Of a stretch of 9,497 nt of DNA, positions 1 through 5,713 are shown piece by piece. The position numbers were made by a program, and so were the translations under genes. The notes beneath the pieces were generated by a model. The model worked only from the letters and a program-made list of their open reading frames with translations. It searched no databases and was not told the origin of the DNA. The stretch is taken from NCBI GenBank assembly GCA_002394385.1, contig DGTS01000004.1, forward strand, positions 38,695 to 48,191, read 5' to 3'. The stretch is from Prevotella sp. UBA4330 (GTDB taxonomy: Bacteria; Bacteroidota; Bacteroidia; Bacteroidales; Bacteroidaceae). Every line of letters starts with the position of its first letter. The stretch's first letter is position 1.

Positions 1-282
1 TTCGGGCGCCACAGGCGCTTCCGGAGCGACCGGAGTCTCAGGAACTGAAGGCGTTTCAAGTATAACTGGCTCGGAAGCAACGGGTGCTTCGGGCACAACT
101 GGCGCCTCTGGAACTGTCGGAGCATCAGGAATTGCCGGTGTATCCGGTACTTCCGGTATAGCAGGTTCTGGTACTGGAGGTTCTGGAACCGATGGTATTG
201 GTGGTTCAGGTACTGGTGGAACGGGCGGTGTCTCGCCAGGAATTGGAGGTGTTCCGATAGGATTGTTGATGTCGTCTGTCAT
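1..282 (-). CDS. Proline-rich protein, N-terminal part (cut by left edge)
   Basis: An open frame runs from an ATG at 282-280 through 94 codons to base 1 with no stop, so only the N-terminus is visible. It starts MTDDINNPIG and then becomes a low-complexity tail in which 33 of 94 residues are proline, in a loose PVPE/PxPE rhythm with acidic residues. There is no signal peptide or membrane segment in this part, so the N-terminus is probably cytoplasmic or unstructured. A promoter at 317-348 lies just upstream, which supports this start. The DNA is correspondingly repetitive (GGTTCTGG/GGTACTGG-type units), so the length of the tract may vary between strains. Such tracts occur as linkers or N-terminal tails before membrane or peptidoglycan-related domains, but the functional domain lies outside the window and I do not assign a function. 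Confidence 0.72.
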   Translation of the reverse strand, partial: MTDDINNPIGTPPIPGETPPVPPVPEPPIPSVPEPPVPEPAIPEVPDTPAIPDAPTVPEAPVVPEAPVASEPVILETPSVPETPVAPEAPVAPE

Positions 283-316
283 AAGTCTCAGTTTTATTAA
301 TATTTGGTTTGTTCTG

Positions 317-348
317 CAAATATCGTAAAAAAAAATATTATCTGCAAA
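317..348 (-). promoter_or_regulatory. Bacteroidota-type promoter for the proline-rich gene
   Basis: Read on the minus strand, TTTG (345-348) is followed after exactly 20 bases by GATATTTG (317-324). This matches the Bacteroidota -33/-7 pattern TTTG-N19-21-TAnnTTTG with one mismatch, the first T of the -7 box. Transcription would start near 310, about 30 bases before the ATG at 282. The -33 box lies only 25 bases after the stop of the upstream gene, so the proline-rich gene probably has its own transcript. Confidence 0.6.
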
Positions 349-372
349 TTTTTAGACTGGAAATGCTACTGT

Positions 373-1395
373 TCAAGCCTTTAAGCATCGCTTGGCATTC
401 TCCAAAGCATCGATGACCTTGTCGCACCACTGGTCGAAGTCGGGGTCTTCTGTCTGACACTCCTTATGACTGAGAACATAATCTACGGCTCGCCTTACGC
501 CCTCGTCGAATCCCACATGCGGACGGAACTCCGGCACAACACGTTTCAGTTTCGAGTTGTCGAACACCACCGTGAGCGCTTTGTCACCAAGAAGGTTGCC
601 CTCAAGGTCATACTCTTTCGGTCCCACTTCTGCCAAGAATGCCGATGAAACATAATAAGGTTTCAGTTCAACACCCAGCGCACGCGCCACAGCACCATAT
701 ATCTGATTCCACGACAGGTGCTCGTCGCTCGTTATCTGGAACGCCTCGCCTATAGCCTGCGGGTTGCCGATGAGTCCTGCGAAGCCAACGGCAAAGTCCT
801 CGTTCCACGTCAGTGTCCACAGCGACGAACCATCACCGTGAATCAGGACAGGCTTCCCCTCCATCATACGGCGCAACACCTGGTAACTGCCCTTCGTTCC
901 GTGCAGTCCCACAGGCACACTGCGCTCGCAGTAGGTATGGCTTGGGCGCACTATCGTCACGGGGAAAGCGTTCTCGCGATACTCGCGCCATAGCAGTTCC
1001 TCACATGCTATCTTGTTGCGCGAGTACTCCCAGTGAGGGTTCGCAAGCGTTGTTCCCTCGGTAATTACATGGCTGCGTGCCGGCTTGTTGTATGCCGATG
1101 CCGAACTTATATATATGTACTGGTGAGTCTTTCCGCTGAAGAGTCGGATGTCGCGCTCCACCTGCGACGGCACAAAACCAATGAAGTCGCACACAGCGTC
1201 GAACTCCATGCCCTCCAGTTTCTGTGCCACTTCCTGCTCATTCTCTATGTCCGCCACTATCGTTTTCACGTTCTCTGGCAATCCCTCATTGCGGTTGCCT
1301 CGGTTCAGCAGATACAGTTCATGCCCCTGCTGGGCCACCAGTCGGGTGATAGCACTGCTTATCGTTCCCGTTCCTCCAATAAATAAGATTATCAT
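373..1395 (-). CDS. Atypical SDR / NAD-dependent epimerase-dehydratase-like protein
   Basis: This is a 340-residue protein of the extended or atypical short-chain dehydrogenase/reductase superfamily. A Rossmann dinucleotide-binding motif, GGTGTIS, sits at residues 7-13 after a short first beta strand. The SDR active-site elements follow: SSAS near 97-100 and Y124-x3-K128 in EYSRNK, then the IVRPSHTY stretch (148-155) typical of the epimerase branch. The C-terminal part (about 170-340) is the variable substrate-binding region. The family acts on NAD(P)-bound nucleotide sugars or related substrates, although some atypical members bind RNA or have lost catalysis. Tyr and Lys are present here, so catalysis is plausible, but the substrate is unknown. 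It is cytoplasmic, with no signal peptide. It appears to be monocistronic: a -7 box lies at 1476-1483 and the next gene has its own promoter. Confidence 0.88.
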   Translation of the reverse strand: MIILFIGGTGTISSAITRLVAQQGHELYLLNRGNRNEGLPENVKTIVADIENEQEVAQKLEGMEFDAVCDFIGFVPSQVERDIRLFSGKTHQYIYISSASAYNKPARSHVITEGTTLANPHWEYSRNKIACEELLWREYRENAFPVTIVRPSHTYCERSVPVGLHGTKGSYQVLRRMMEGKPVLIHGDGSSLWTLTWNEDFAVGFAGLIGNPQAIGEAFQITSDEHLSWNQIYGAVARALGVELKPYYVSSAFLAEVGPKEYDLEGNLLGDKALTVVFDNSKLKRVVPEFRPHVGFDEGVRRAVDYVLSHKECQTEDPDFDQWCDKVIDALENAKRCLKA

Positions 1396-1462
1396 AGTTT
1401 AATAGTTTAACTGAAGTTTCGCAAACTTAACTCCTTCAACTTGCGAAAGTTGAGTAGTTTAA
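1395..1462 (-). repeat. Twin hairpins and TAGTTTAA repeats in the epimerase leader
   Basis: Three exact copies of TAGTTTAA (1395-1402, 1403-1410, 1455-1462, plus-strand reading) flank two small hairpins. The first is AAGTTT-CGC-AAACTT (1414-1428). The second is TCAACTT-GCGA-AAGTTGA (1436-1453). The two are also partly inverted copies of each other: TTTCGCAA (1417-1424) can pair with TTGCGAAA (1441-1448), which would exclude the local hairpins. The piece between them contains CTTAACTCC, the octamer vocabulary of the larger elements at 2952 and 8571. The block falls inside the predicted 5' leader of the epimerase mRNA. Whether it regulates anything or is just a decayed repeat cannot be told. 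Confidence 0.6.
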
Positions 1463-1475
1463 TCAAAATACTTTG

Positions 1476-1483
1476 CAAAGATA
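1476..1483 (-). promoter_or_regulatory. -7 box for the epimerase-like gene
   Basis: On the minus strand this is TATCTTTG, a perfect fit to the Bacteroidota -7 consensus TAnnTTTG. No TTTG lies 19-21 bases upstream, so the -33 box is poor or absent. The predicted start near 1470 would give a leader of about 75 bases that includes the twin hairpins. Confidence 0.45.
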
Positions 1484-1727
1484 CATAAAAAGTTCAATTT
1501 AAATGTCTGTCAAATAAAGAAAATATGTTTTACATATAAGAAACGACATAACGACAAACCAAAATTGGCCCAATTATCATAAAACACACGGAATATCCTT
1601 GTGCAAGGATAAAGATTATCTACGACAATTTGCATTTAGAAATATCGCCTTGTAAAAAAGGTGTGAAAAATAAATGGATAAAAGAATGCAACGTATAGGA
1701 ATATTTACTGTACTTTCAGCGTCCATA

Positions 1728-1790
1728 TAGGAGGTGACGTGTCCCACGTCACAAAAACGCGGATTGTGACGTGGGACACGTCACCTCCTA
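1728..1790. repeat. 27-bp perfect inverted repeat with palindromic arms
   Basis: The arms 1728-1754 and 1764-1790 are perfectly complementary over 27 bp around a 9-base loop (1755-1763). Each arm also contains its own palindrome; in the left arm it is GTGACGTG-TCC-CACGTCAC (1734-1752), and the right arm carries the mirror copy. The DNA or RNA can therefore fold as one long hairpin or as two small ones. It is far from both neighbouring genes and has no U-tract, so it is a poor candidate for a simple terminator. The layout resembles REP/BIME-type extragenic palindromes. Confidence 0.85.
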
Positions 1791-1900
1791 CGGGTGCAGA
1801 GATAATGCATTTTTTCTGAGTTTTAAAAAGCGAAAATCAATTTCACAACTTCACATCCGTTGTAACGTTTTGGAGTACAGGGAATTGCGTGTGAAGGTGC

Positions 1901-1930
1901 AATTTCACCCAATTTCACCCAATTTCACGC
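1901..1930. repeat. 10-base tandem repeat, three copies
   Basis: AATTTCACCC is present twice exactly (1901-1910, 1911-1920) and a third time as AATTTCACGC. The core AATTTCAC also occurs alone at 1839-1846. The period of one helical turn would place copies on the same face of DNA, but a role is unproven. Confidence 0.75.
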
Positions 1931-1970
1931 AGGCAGAAATGACTTCTTGTGGTGCCACTTGTGCCTTCTT

Positions 1971-1999
1971 AGGAAGTGATTAGGGCCTAATCACTTCCT
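1971..1999. repeat. Inverted repeat with 14-bp perfect arms
   Basis: AGGAAGTGATTAGG (1971-1984) and its exact complement CCTAATCACTTCCT (1986-1999) surround a single base. With essentially no loop, it is better suited to cruciform formation or binding of a dimeric protein than to an RNA hairpin. It touches the left end of the 22-base-period array. Confidence 0.8.
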
Positions 2000-2100
2000 C
2001 ACTTGTGCTTCCTGACCACCTCACTTGTATATATCTGACCTACTCAGGAGATACACCTGACATCCTCAGGAGTATCTCCTGACAAAGACTCCAAGTGTTA
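1990..2100. repeat. Degenerate tandem array, 22-base period
   Basis: CTGAC starts at 2012, 2035, 2057 and 2079, steps of 23, 22 and 22 bases. Between these, CCTCACTTGT at 1997 recurs at 2019, and CTCAGGAG recurs in the third and fourth units with a 22-base step. A further CACTTGT at 1956 is two periods left of the one at 2000. About five diverged units are therefore visible. The units contain no palindrome and are not in a multiple of three, so they do not encode a repeat peptide. Confidence 0.6.
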
Positions 2101-2132
2101 TATGGCTTATTGCAAACTAAAAGTCAGCCACA

Positions 2133-2255
2133 TGTAGGGGCGTTCCTCCGTGTGCGCACGAACCGCTATCAGGCGATATGTGTTGTCGTGTTTTTATTAT
2201 AGATGACAACAATGTAGTGGATGCAGGCGGGCGCACACGGAGGTGCGCCCCTACA
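2133..2255. repeat. Hairpin element with 28-base inverted ends (MITE/REP-like)
   Basis: The ends 2133-2160 and 2228-2255 pair at 25 of 28 positions; both read TGTAGGGGCG from outside inward. The right end contains its own palindrome, GGGCGCAC-ACGGAG-GTGCGCCC (2229-2250); the left counterpart is partly decayed. The 67-base interior holds a smaller inverted pair, TGTTGTC and GACAACA. No transposase and no clear target-site duplication are visible. It could be a miniature mobile element or a large extragenic palindrome. Confidence 0.65.
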
Positions 2256-2290
2256 GTTTGAAATGACGGCATGCTGAACTATCGTGTCCT

Positions 2291-2330
2291 TTATGTCTTT
2301 ATGTCCAAAAGCACTTATGTCTTTATGTCT
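2291..2330. repeat. Octamer run after the acetyltransferase stop
   Basis: The five consecutive octamers on the plus strand are TTATGTCT, TTATGTCC, AAAAGCAC, TTATGTCT and TTATGTCT, in strict 8-base register with only the middle one diverged. It begins four bases downstream of the acetyltransferase stop codon on the minus strand, where it reads as AGACATAA repeats. The 8-base period and the position after a stop codon match the larger elements at 2952 and 8571, though the octamer differs. Confidence 0.75.
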
Positions 2331-2334
2331 AAAG

Positions 2335-2946
2335 TTAGCAACGTCCCTCGCCTTTCTTCTGATTCACTCTCTTTACCACCCGGCAGGGATTGCCCACTGC
2401 CACACAGTCGGCTGGAATGTCGCGGGTGACGACGCTGCCGGCACCGATGACTGTTCGGTCGCCAATGGTCACTCCCGGGCAGATGGTTACGTCGCCGCCA
2501 ATCCAACATTCCTCGCCTATCCTGACAGGTCGGCACATCTCGAACTGGCGTCGTTCCTGTATTTCGGTGGGGTGCTCGGCAGTGAAGATGTGCACTCCAG
2601 GTGCTATCAGCGTCTTGCGCCCGATGTAAACGCCGCCTCCGTCGAGGATGATGCTGCCGAAGTTGATATACACTCCCTCGCCGGCATATATGAAGTTGCC
2701 GTAGTCGCAATAGAAAGGCGGCTCCACATAGATATCTGGCGCGGCATTGGGGAGCAGTTCGCGTATGGCCTCGAACATCTCGGGTGTCTGATAGTCGGTG
2801 ATGTTTATCTTTTTCAGCAGTTGCTTTGTCTCTGCTCTTAGTGCGCGCATCTCAGGCGTGTGGGCATCGTATGGCTGTCCGCTCTTCATGCGCCGCACCT
2901 CATCCTGTAGTGCGGGGTTATTTGCAAGTTCTTCGTTTCGTTTCAT
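2335..2946 (-). CDS. Sugar O-acetyltransferase, maltose/galactoside acetyltransferase type
   Basis: This 203-residue cytoplasmic enzyme is of the left-handed beta-helix (hexapeptide) family, predicted to transfer acetyl from acetyl-CoA to a sugar hydroxyl. The N-terminal Mac-type domain is recognisable (KSGQPYDAHTPEMRALRAE, about 21-39). The hexapeptide helix runs from about 85 to 190, with turns such as VYIGRKTLIAPGVHI and the hallmark WIGGDVTICPGVTIGD (148-163). The closing IPADCVAVGNPCRVVKR (177-193) is typical. H125 in TAEHP aligns with the catalytic histidine of LacA-type enzymes. Length is normal for the group, so the gene looks intact. The real acceptor is unknown; family names such as maltose or galactoside acetyltransferase reflect in-vitro substrates. 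I find no promoter box in the octamer-rich DNA upstream, so it may be read through from the GH3 gene. Confidence 0.92.
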   Translation of the reverse strand: MKRNEELANNPALQDEVRRMKSGQPYDAHTPEMRALRAETKQLLKKINITDYQTPEMFEAIRELLPNAAPDIYVEPPFYCDYGNFIYAGEGVYINFGSIILDGGGVYIGRKTLIAPGVHIFTAEHPTEIQERRQFEMCRPVRIGEECWIGGDVTICPGVTIGDRTVIGAGSVVTRDIPADCVAVGNPCRVVKRVNQKKGEGRC

Positions 2947-2951
2947 TTTTT

Positions 2952-3180
2952 TAGGAGTTCGTGAGTTTATGAGTTCGTAAGTTTATGAGTTAGTGAGTTT
3001 ATGAGTTCTTAAGTTCGTGAGTTTAGGAGTTTAGAAATTCATGAGTTTAGGAGTTTGTGAGTTAAGGAGTTAAGACATTTGATTCGTTGGATTCCATTTT
3101 GCCAGAGTTCTCGAGTTTTGAAGTATTGTCATAACTCCTAAACTCATTAACTCACGAACTCATAAACTCACGAACTCCTA
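2952..3180. repeat. Inverted element made of 8-base tandem repeats (copy 1)
   Basis: On the plus strand 15 octamers follow one another without a slip from 2955 to 3074; 12 begin GAGTT and the others AAGTT or AAATT, with three variable bases after the core. A 49-base unique spacer follows (3078-3126). Then the same octamers run in the opposite sense, about six units, to 3180. The outer 27 bases of each side (2952-2978 and 3154-3180) are perfectly complementary. The inner ends read GGAGTTAAGACA (3066-3077) and, in complement, GGAGTTATGACA (3127-3138). The right end overlaps the stop codon of the GH3 gene: its TAG is the first three bases of the repeat. The period is not a multiple of three and stops are frequent, so it is non-coding. 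The RNA could form a long hairpin that ends or protects the GH3 transcript. Confidence 0.85.
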
Positions 3181-5553
3181 TTTTACTTCTGAGAAATAGT
3201 GGTCGCGCAAAGGTTTGACTACGGTTTTGCCTTTCAGGGTGACGTTCTGTTGCAACTTGATGTCGGCAGACGATGCTCCCACCTTCACGACGAACTGTCC
3301 CGGCGCGATGTTCCACTGTCGCTGGCCCTTGTTGCTGTAATATCCGAACTGCTCGGTATATAGTTTCACGTTGACGGTCTTGCTCTCACCAGGTTTCAGC
3401 GAGACGCGGGCGAAGCCCTGCAACTGTATCGGGCGTATGTTCTGACTGGCCGTTGTGGGCGAGAGATAGATTTGAGCCACCTCGTCGGCTGCCACTTTGC
3501 CGGTGTTCTTCAGCGTGAAGGTGACGTTCAGGGCATCGGCATCGGTAGCCACTTCCTTGTCAACCTTAAGGTCGGAATACTGGAATGTGGTGTATGAGAG
3601 GCCATGACCAAAGGGCCACTGCACGCGGCTGTCTTTCTCGGCAGAGTAGTTATAGCAGATGGGTTCGGTGATTTCGGTGTTGGGATAACTGACGGAGAGT
3701 TTTGCCGACGGCGACACCTTGCCGTAGAGGATGTCGGCAACGGCACTGCCGCCTTCCTCGCCCGGATACCATGCCTGTATCACCGCAGCGCAGCGCTCGG
3801 CAATGCCCGACACCACCTGTGCCCTGCCGCCGAAGATGACGAGCACCACGGGCTTGCCAGTCTTTATCAGTTCGTCAACAAACTGCTCTTGCTTGCCCGG
3901 CAGGCGCAGTCCTTTGCGGTCGCGGTTCTCGCCGCACAGCATCACGTTCTCGCCCACGGCAGCCACGATGATGTCTGCCTCGCCAGCCATGCGGAGTGCT
4001 TCCGCCTTGTCGGCTTTCTCGCCCGAATTAACCTTACGGTGCAGCAGATTATACTCCCATGCACGTTTGTCGCCACCTTCATCATAAAGTGTCTCGATGT
4101 CTTCTGTCCAGTCGCAGCCGCGAGAGTAAGTAAGCGTGACGCCTTCGGGCTTGCTCTTCGTCATGCCTTCAAGAAGACGCACGATGTGTGGCTGGTCGTG
4201 GTCGGCCACATCTTCCACCATCTTCCAGAAGTATGACATGGCTGGGTAGGTGTAGTCGCCGCACATTGCCCACACGGAGTTGGCGTTAGGACCTGTGAGG
4301 AACACGTTGAGTGTTGACTGCTGGGTGTTGAGCGAGATTGGCAGGATGCCGTTGTTCTGCAGCAGCACCACCGACTGTGTTGCTATGTCGTATGCTGTCT
4401 GTCGCTCTTCGGGCGTGTCGAGCGTGATGTTCTCCTTTGAATAGAGGTAAGCATCCTTGTCGAAGAGTCCTGCGCGGAACTTCTGCCGCAGCACGTTCTT
4501 CACCGCGCGTTCCAGTGTTTCGGGCTTCACGAGTCCCTTGTCTATTGCCTCTTGCAGATTCTTATAGTCGGCTCCGGTGGGAAAATCGACATCGTTGCCG
4601 CCGTTGATGGCTGCCGCCGCCTTCTCCACGGAAGTGCTCAGGTTGGGTATCTGGTCAATGGCGGTATAGTCGCTCACCACCATTCCGTCGAAACCCACAT
4701 ATCCTCGGAGGATGTCTTGCAGAATTTCGGAGTTGGCAACGCAGCGTGTTCCGTGAACGTCATGGTAGCCAGGCATCACCGCCTTGCTGCCTGCCAGACG
4801 TATCATCGTCTCGTGTGGCAACAGTATTTCTTCCATCAGTTCCTTCTCGTCGGCATCACCGCCGCCGCCATAGCCCAGATAGTGCTTAGAGCAAGCACCC
4901 ACACCCTTCTTCAGGTCGCCCTGTTGCAGTCCTCTGACGAAGGCCGTTCCCATCGCTGCCGACAGATAACCATCTTCGCCATACGACTCTTCGAGGCGGT
5001 TGAACGACGGAGTGCGGCACACATCGACCATCGGCGAGAGAGCCAACACACCGCCCATCTTGCGCATCAAGGTGCTTGTCTGGCGTGTCTTTAGTTCTGC
5101 CAGTTCGGTATTGAACGACCCCGCCTGTCCTATCTGTTGCGGATAGATGGTGGCGCCGAGGGTGTTCACGCCGCTTAGCACCTCCTCGTGCAACAGTGCC
5201 GGAATGCCGTTGGGCGTGTTCTTCATCAGCCACTCCTGGATGGCTGCTGCCCTGTCGCGCAGTTCGTTGGGGTTGCGTGGCTTCTGCATGGCGAACTGCG
5301 AGAAGTGACCTATGCCGTAGGGTATCATCTGTCGGCACTTGGCGGTGTCCAACTCGCCCTTGTCGTTGAAGAGTTCGTCCATATACATGCTCCTCAACTG
5401 TGCGATGCGCTCCTCGTTCGACATCTTGTTATAAAGTTCGTTCACCTGCTGCTCCAGGTCGGGTGCAGCGTTACAGCCAGTCATCAGTGCTGCCGCTCCC
5501 ATCGGTGCAAGCGCGAACAGACGTCCCATAGTTTTTCTAATGTCGTGAATCAT
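3178..5553 (-). CDS. Glycoside hydrolase family 3 lipoprotein (beta-glucosidase/xylosidase type)
   Basis: This 791-residue exo-acting glycosidase is predicted to release sugars from the non-reducing ends of beta-linked oligosaccharides. A signal peptide ends in the lipobox LMTGC with Cys27, so the mature enzyme should be lipid-anchored, in the periplasm or at the surface. The N-terminal TIM-barrel domain (about 40-365) holds LHEEVLSG (121-128), KHYLGYG (223-229) and the nucleophile motif GMVVSDY, with Asp295 as the likely catalytic nucleophile. The alpha/beta sandwich domain (about 390-615) includes the CGENRDRKGLRLPGKQ region, where the acid/base residue is expected nearby, and WYPGEEGG (595-602). 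A fibronectin-III-like domain closes the protein (about 685-770; LQGFARVSLKPGESK). All three domains are intact. The exact substrate cannot be read from motifs. Met9 is an alternative start that also keeps the signal peptide. No promoter box was found in the 160 bases upstream, so read-through from the lipoprotein gene is possible. Confidence 0.93.
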   Translation of the reverse strand: MIHDIRKTMGRLFALAPMGAAALMTGCNAAPDLEQQVNELYNKMSNEERIAQLRSMYMDELFNDKGELDTAKCRQMIPYGIGHFSQFAMQKPRNPNELRDRAAAIQEWLMKNTPNGIPALLHEEVLSGVNTLGATIYPQQIGQAGSFNTELAELKTRQTSTLMRKMGGVLALSPMVDVCRTPSFNRLEESYGEDGYLSAAMGTAFVRGLQQGDLKKGVGACSKHYLGYGGGGDADEKELMEEILLPHETMIRLAGSKAVMPGYHDVHGTRCVANSEILQDILRGYVGFDGMVVSDYTAIDQIPNLSTSVEKAAAAINGGNDVDFPTGADYKNLQEAIDKGLVKPETLERAVKNVLRQKFRAGLFDKDAYLYSKENITLDTPEERQTAYDIATQSVVLLQNNGILPISLNTQQSTLNVFLTGPNANSVWAMCGDYTYPAMSYFWKMVEDVADHDQPHIVRLLEGMTKSKPEGVTLTYSRGCDWTEDIETLYDEGGDKRAWEYNLLHRKVNSGEKADKAEALRMAGEADIIVAAVGENVMLCGENRDRKGLRLPGKQEQFVDELIKTGKPVVLVIFGGRAQVVSGIAERCAAVIQAWYPGEEGGSAVADILYGKVSPSAKLSVSYPNTEITEPICYNYSAEKDSRVQWPFGHGLSYTTFQYSDLKVDKEVATDADALNVTFTLKNTGKVAADEVAQIYLSPTTASQNIRPIQLQGFARVSLKPGESKTVNVKLYTEQFGYYSNKGQRQWNIAPGQFVVKVGASSADIKLQQNVTLKGKTVVKPLRDHYFSEVK

Positions 5554-5590
5554 ATTTCTGATTATTCTGTTATTAGTAATAATTATAGAC

Positions 5591-5644
5591 TCCCCGCCCC
5601 TGAAGTTCCTCGCCCCTTGGAGAGGGGGACTTCAGGGGCGGGGA
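5591..5644. repeat. GC-rich 21-bp hairpin between two genes
   Basis: TCCCCGCCCCTGAAGT (5591-5606) is exactly complementary to 5629-5644. With two G-T pairs the stem extends to 21 bp (5591-5611 with 5624-5644) around a 12-base loop. It is far richer in GC than the flanking AT-rich DNA. On the minus strand it follows the lipoprotein stop by about 70 bases and precedes the GH3 start by about 37. It has no U-tract, so it is an imperfect terminator candidate. It is the distal part of the repeat at 5591-5707. Confidence 0.85.
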
Positions 5645-5707
5645 AACATTGAGTACGGAATCTTTTGGAATACTATTTCATTTATATGGTCGAATAGTAT
5701 AAAATTG
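5591..5707 (-). repeat. Interspersed repeat, copy A
   Basis: Reading the minus strand from 5707 to 5630, 63 of 78 bases match, without gaps, the plus-strand stretch 9410-9487 (copy B). The shared part opens with CAATT and contains a small hairpin, ATACTATT paired with AATAGTAT across a 15-base loop (ungapped match in B). After that come CCGTAC and the start of a C-rich block. In this copy the C-rich block continues into the 21-bp hairpin ending at 5591. It begins six bases after the lipoprotein stop codon. Confidence 0.8.
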
Positions 5708-5713
5708 CCTTAT

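Larger units (their letters stand above)
1396..2334. other. Non-coding, repeat-rich intergenic region (939 bp)
   Basis: No credible gene is visible on either strand; the reading frames here are short, overlap the palindromes and lack family features. From left to right the region holds the epimerase leader and its -7 box, an AT-rich stretch (about 1490-1725) with small palindromes ATTGG-C-CCAAT (1563-1573) and TATCCTTG-TG-CAAGGATA (1594-1611), a 27-bp nested hairpin (1728-1790), a 10-base tandem repeat (1901-1930), a 14-bp-arm palindrome (1971-1999), a degenerate 22-base-period array (1990-2100), a 123-bp hairpin element (2133-2255) and an octamer run (2291-2330). The density of distinct repeats suggests a site that tolerates insertions. 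No tRNA or known RNA fold was recognised. Confidence 0.7.

Noticed and set aside
1771..1983. Possible small gene of 70 codons in the large intergenic region
   Set aside because: It would start with GTG inside a hairpin arm and run through tandem repeats; the composition reflects the repeats, and no promoter box precedes it.
1396..2334. tRNA, riboswitch or other known RNA
   Set aside because: I looked for cloverleaf elements and known conserved RNA cores in this gap and recognised none; the palindromes are explained by repeat elements.
2284..2841. Plus-strand open frame of 185 codons
   Set aside because: It lies opposite the acetyltransferase, which has clear hexapeptide repeats, and it starts inside the octamer run.
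2952..3180. CRISPR-like array
   Set aside because: The repeats are 8 bases with no spacers of 25-40 bases between conserved units, and the sense inverts half way. No cas gene is nearby.
3604..4236. Plus-strand open frame of 210 codons, with others opposite the same gene
   Set aside because: They are antisense to the intact three-domain GH3 gene and have no recognisable motif or promoter.
5591..5644. Rho-independent terminator
   Set aside because: The stem is strong, but on the minus strand it is followed by GTCTATAATT rather than a run of T, and the same block is part of a repeated element.
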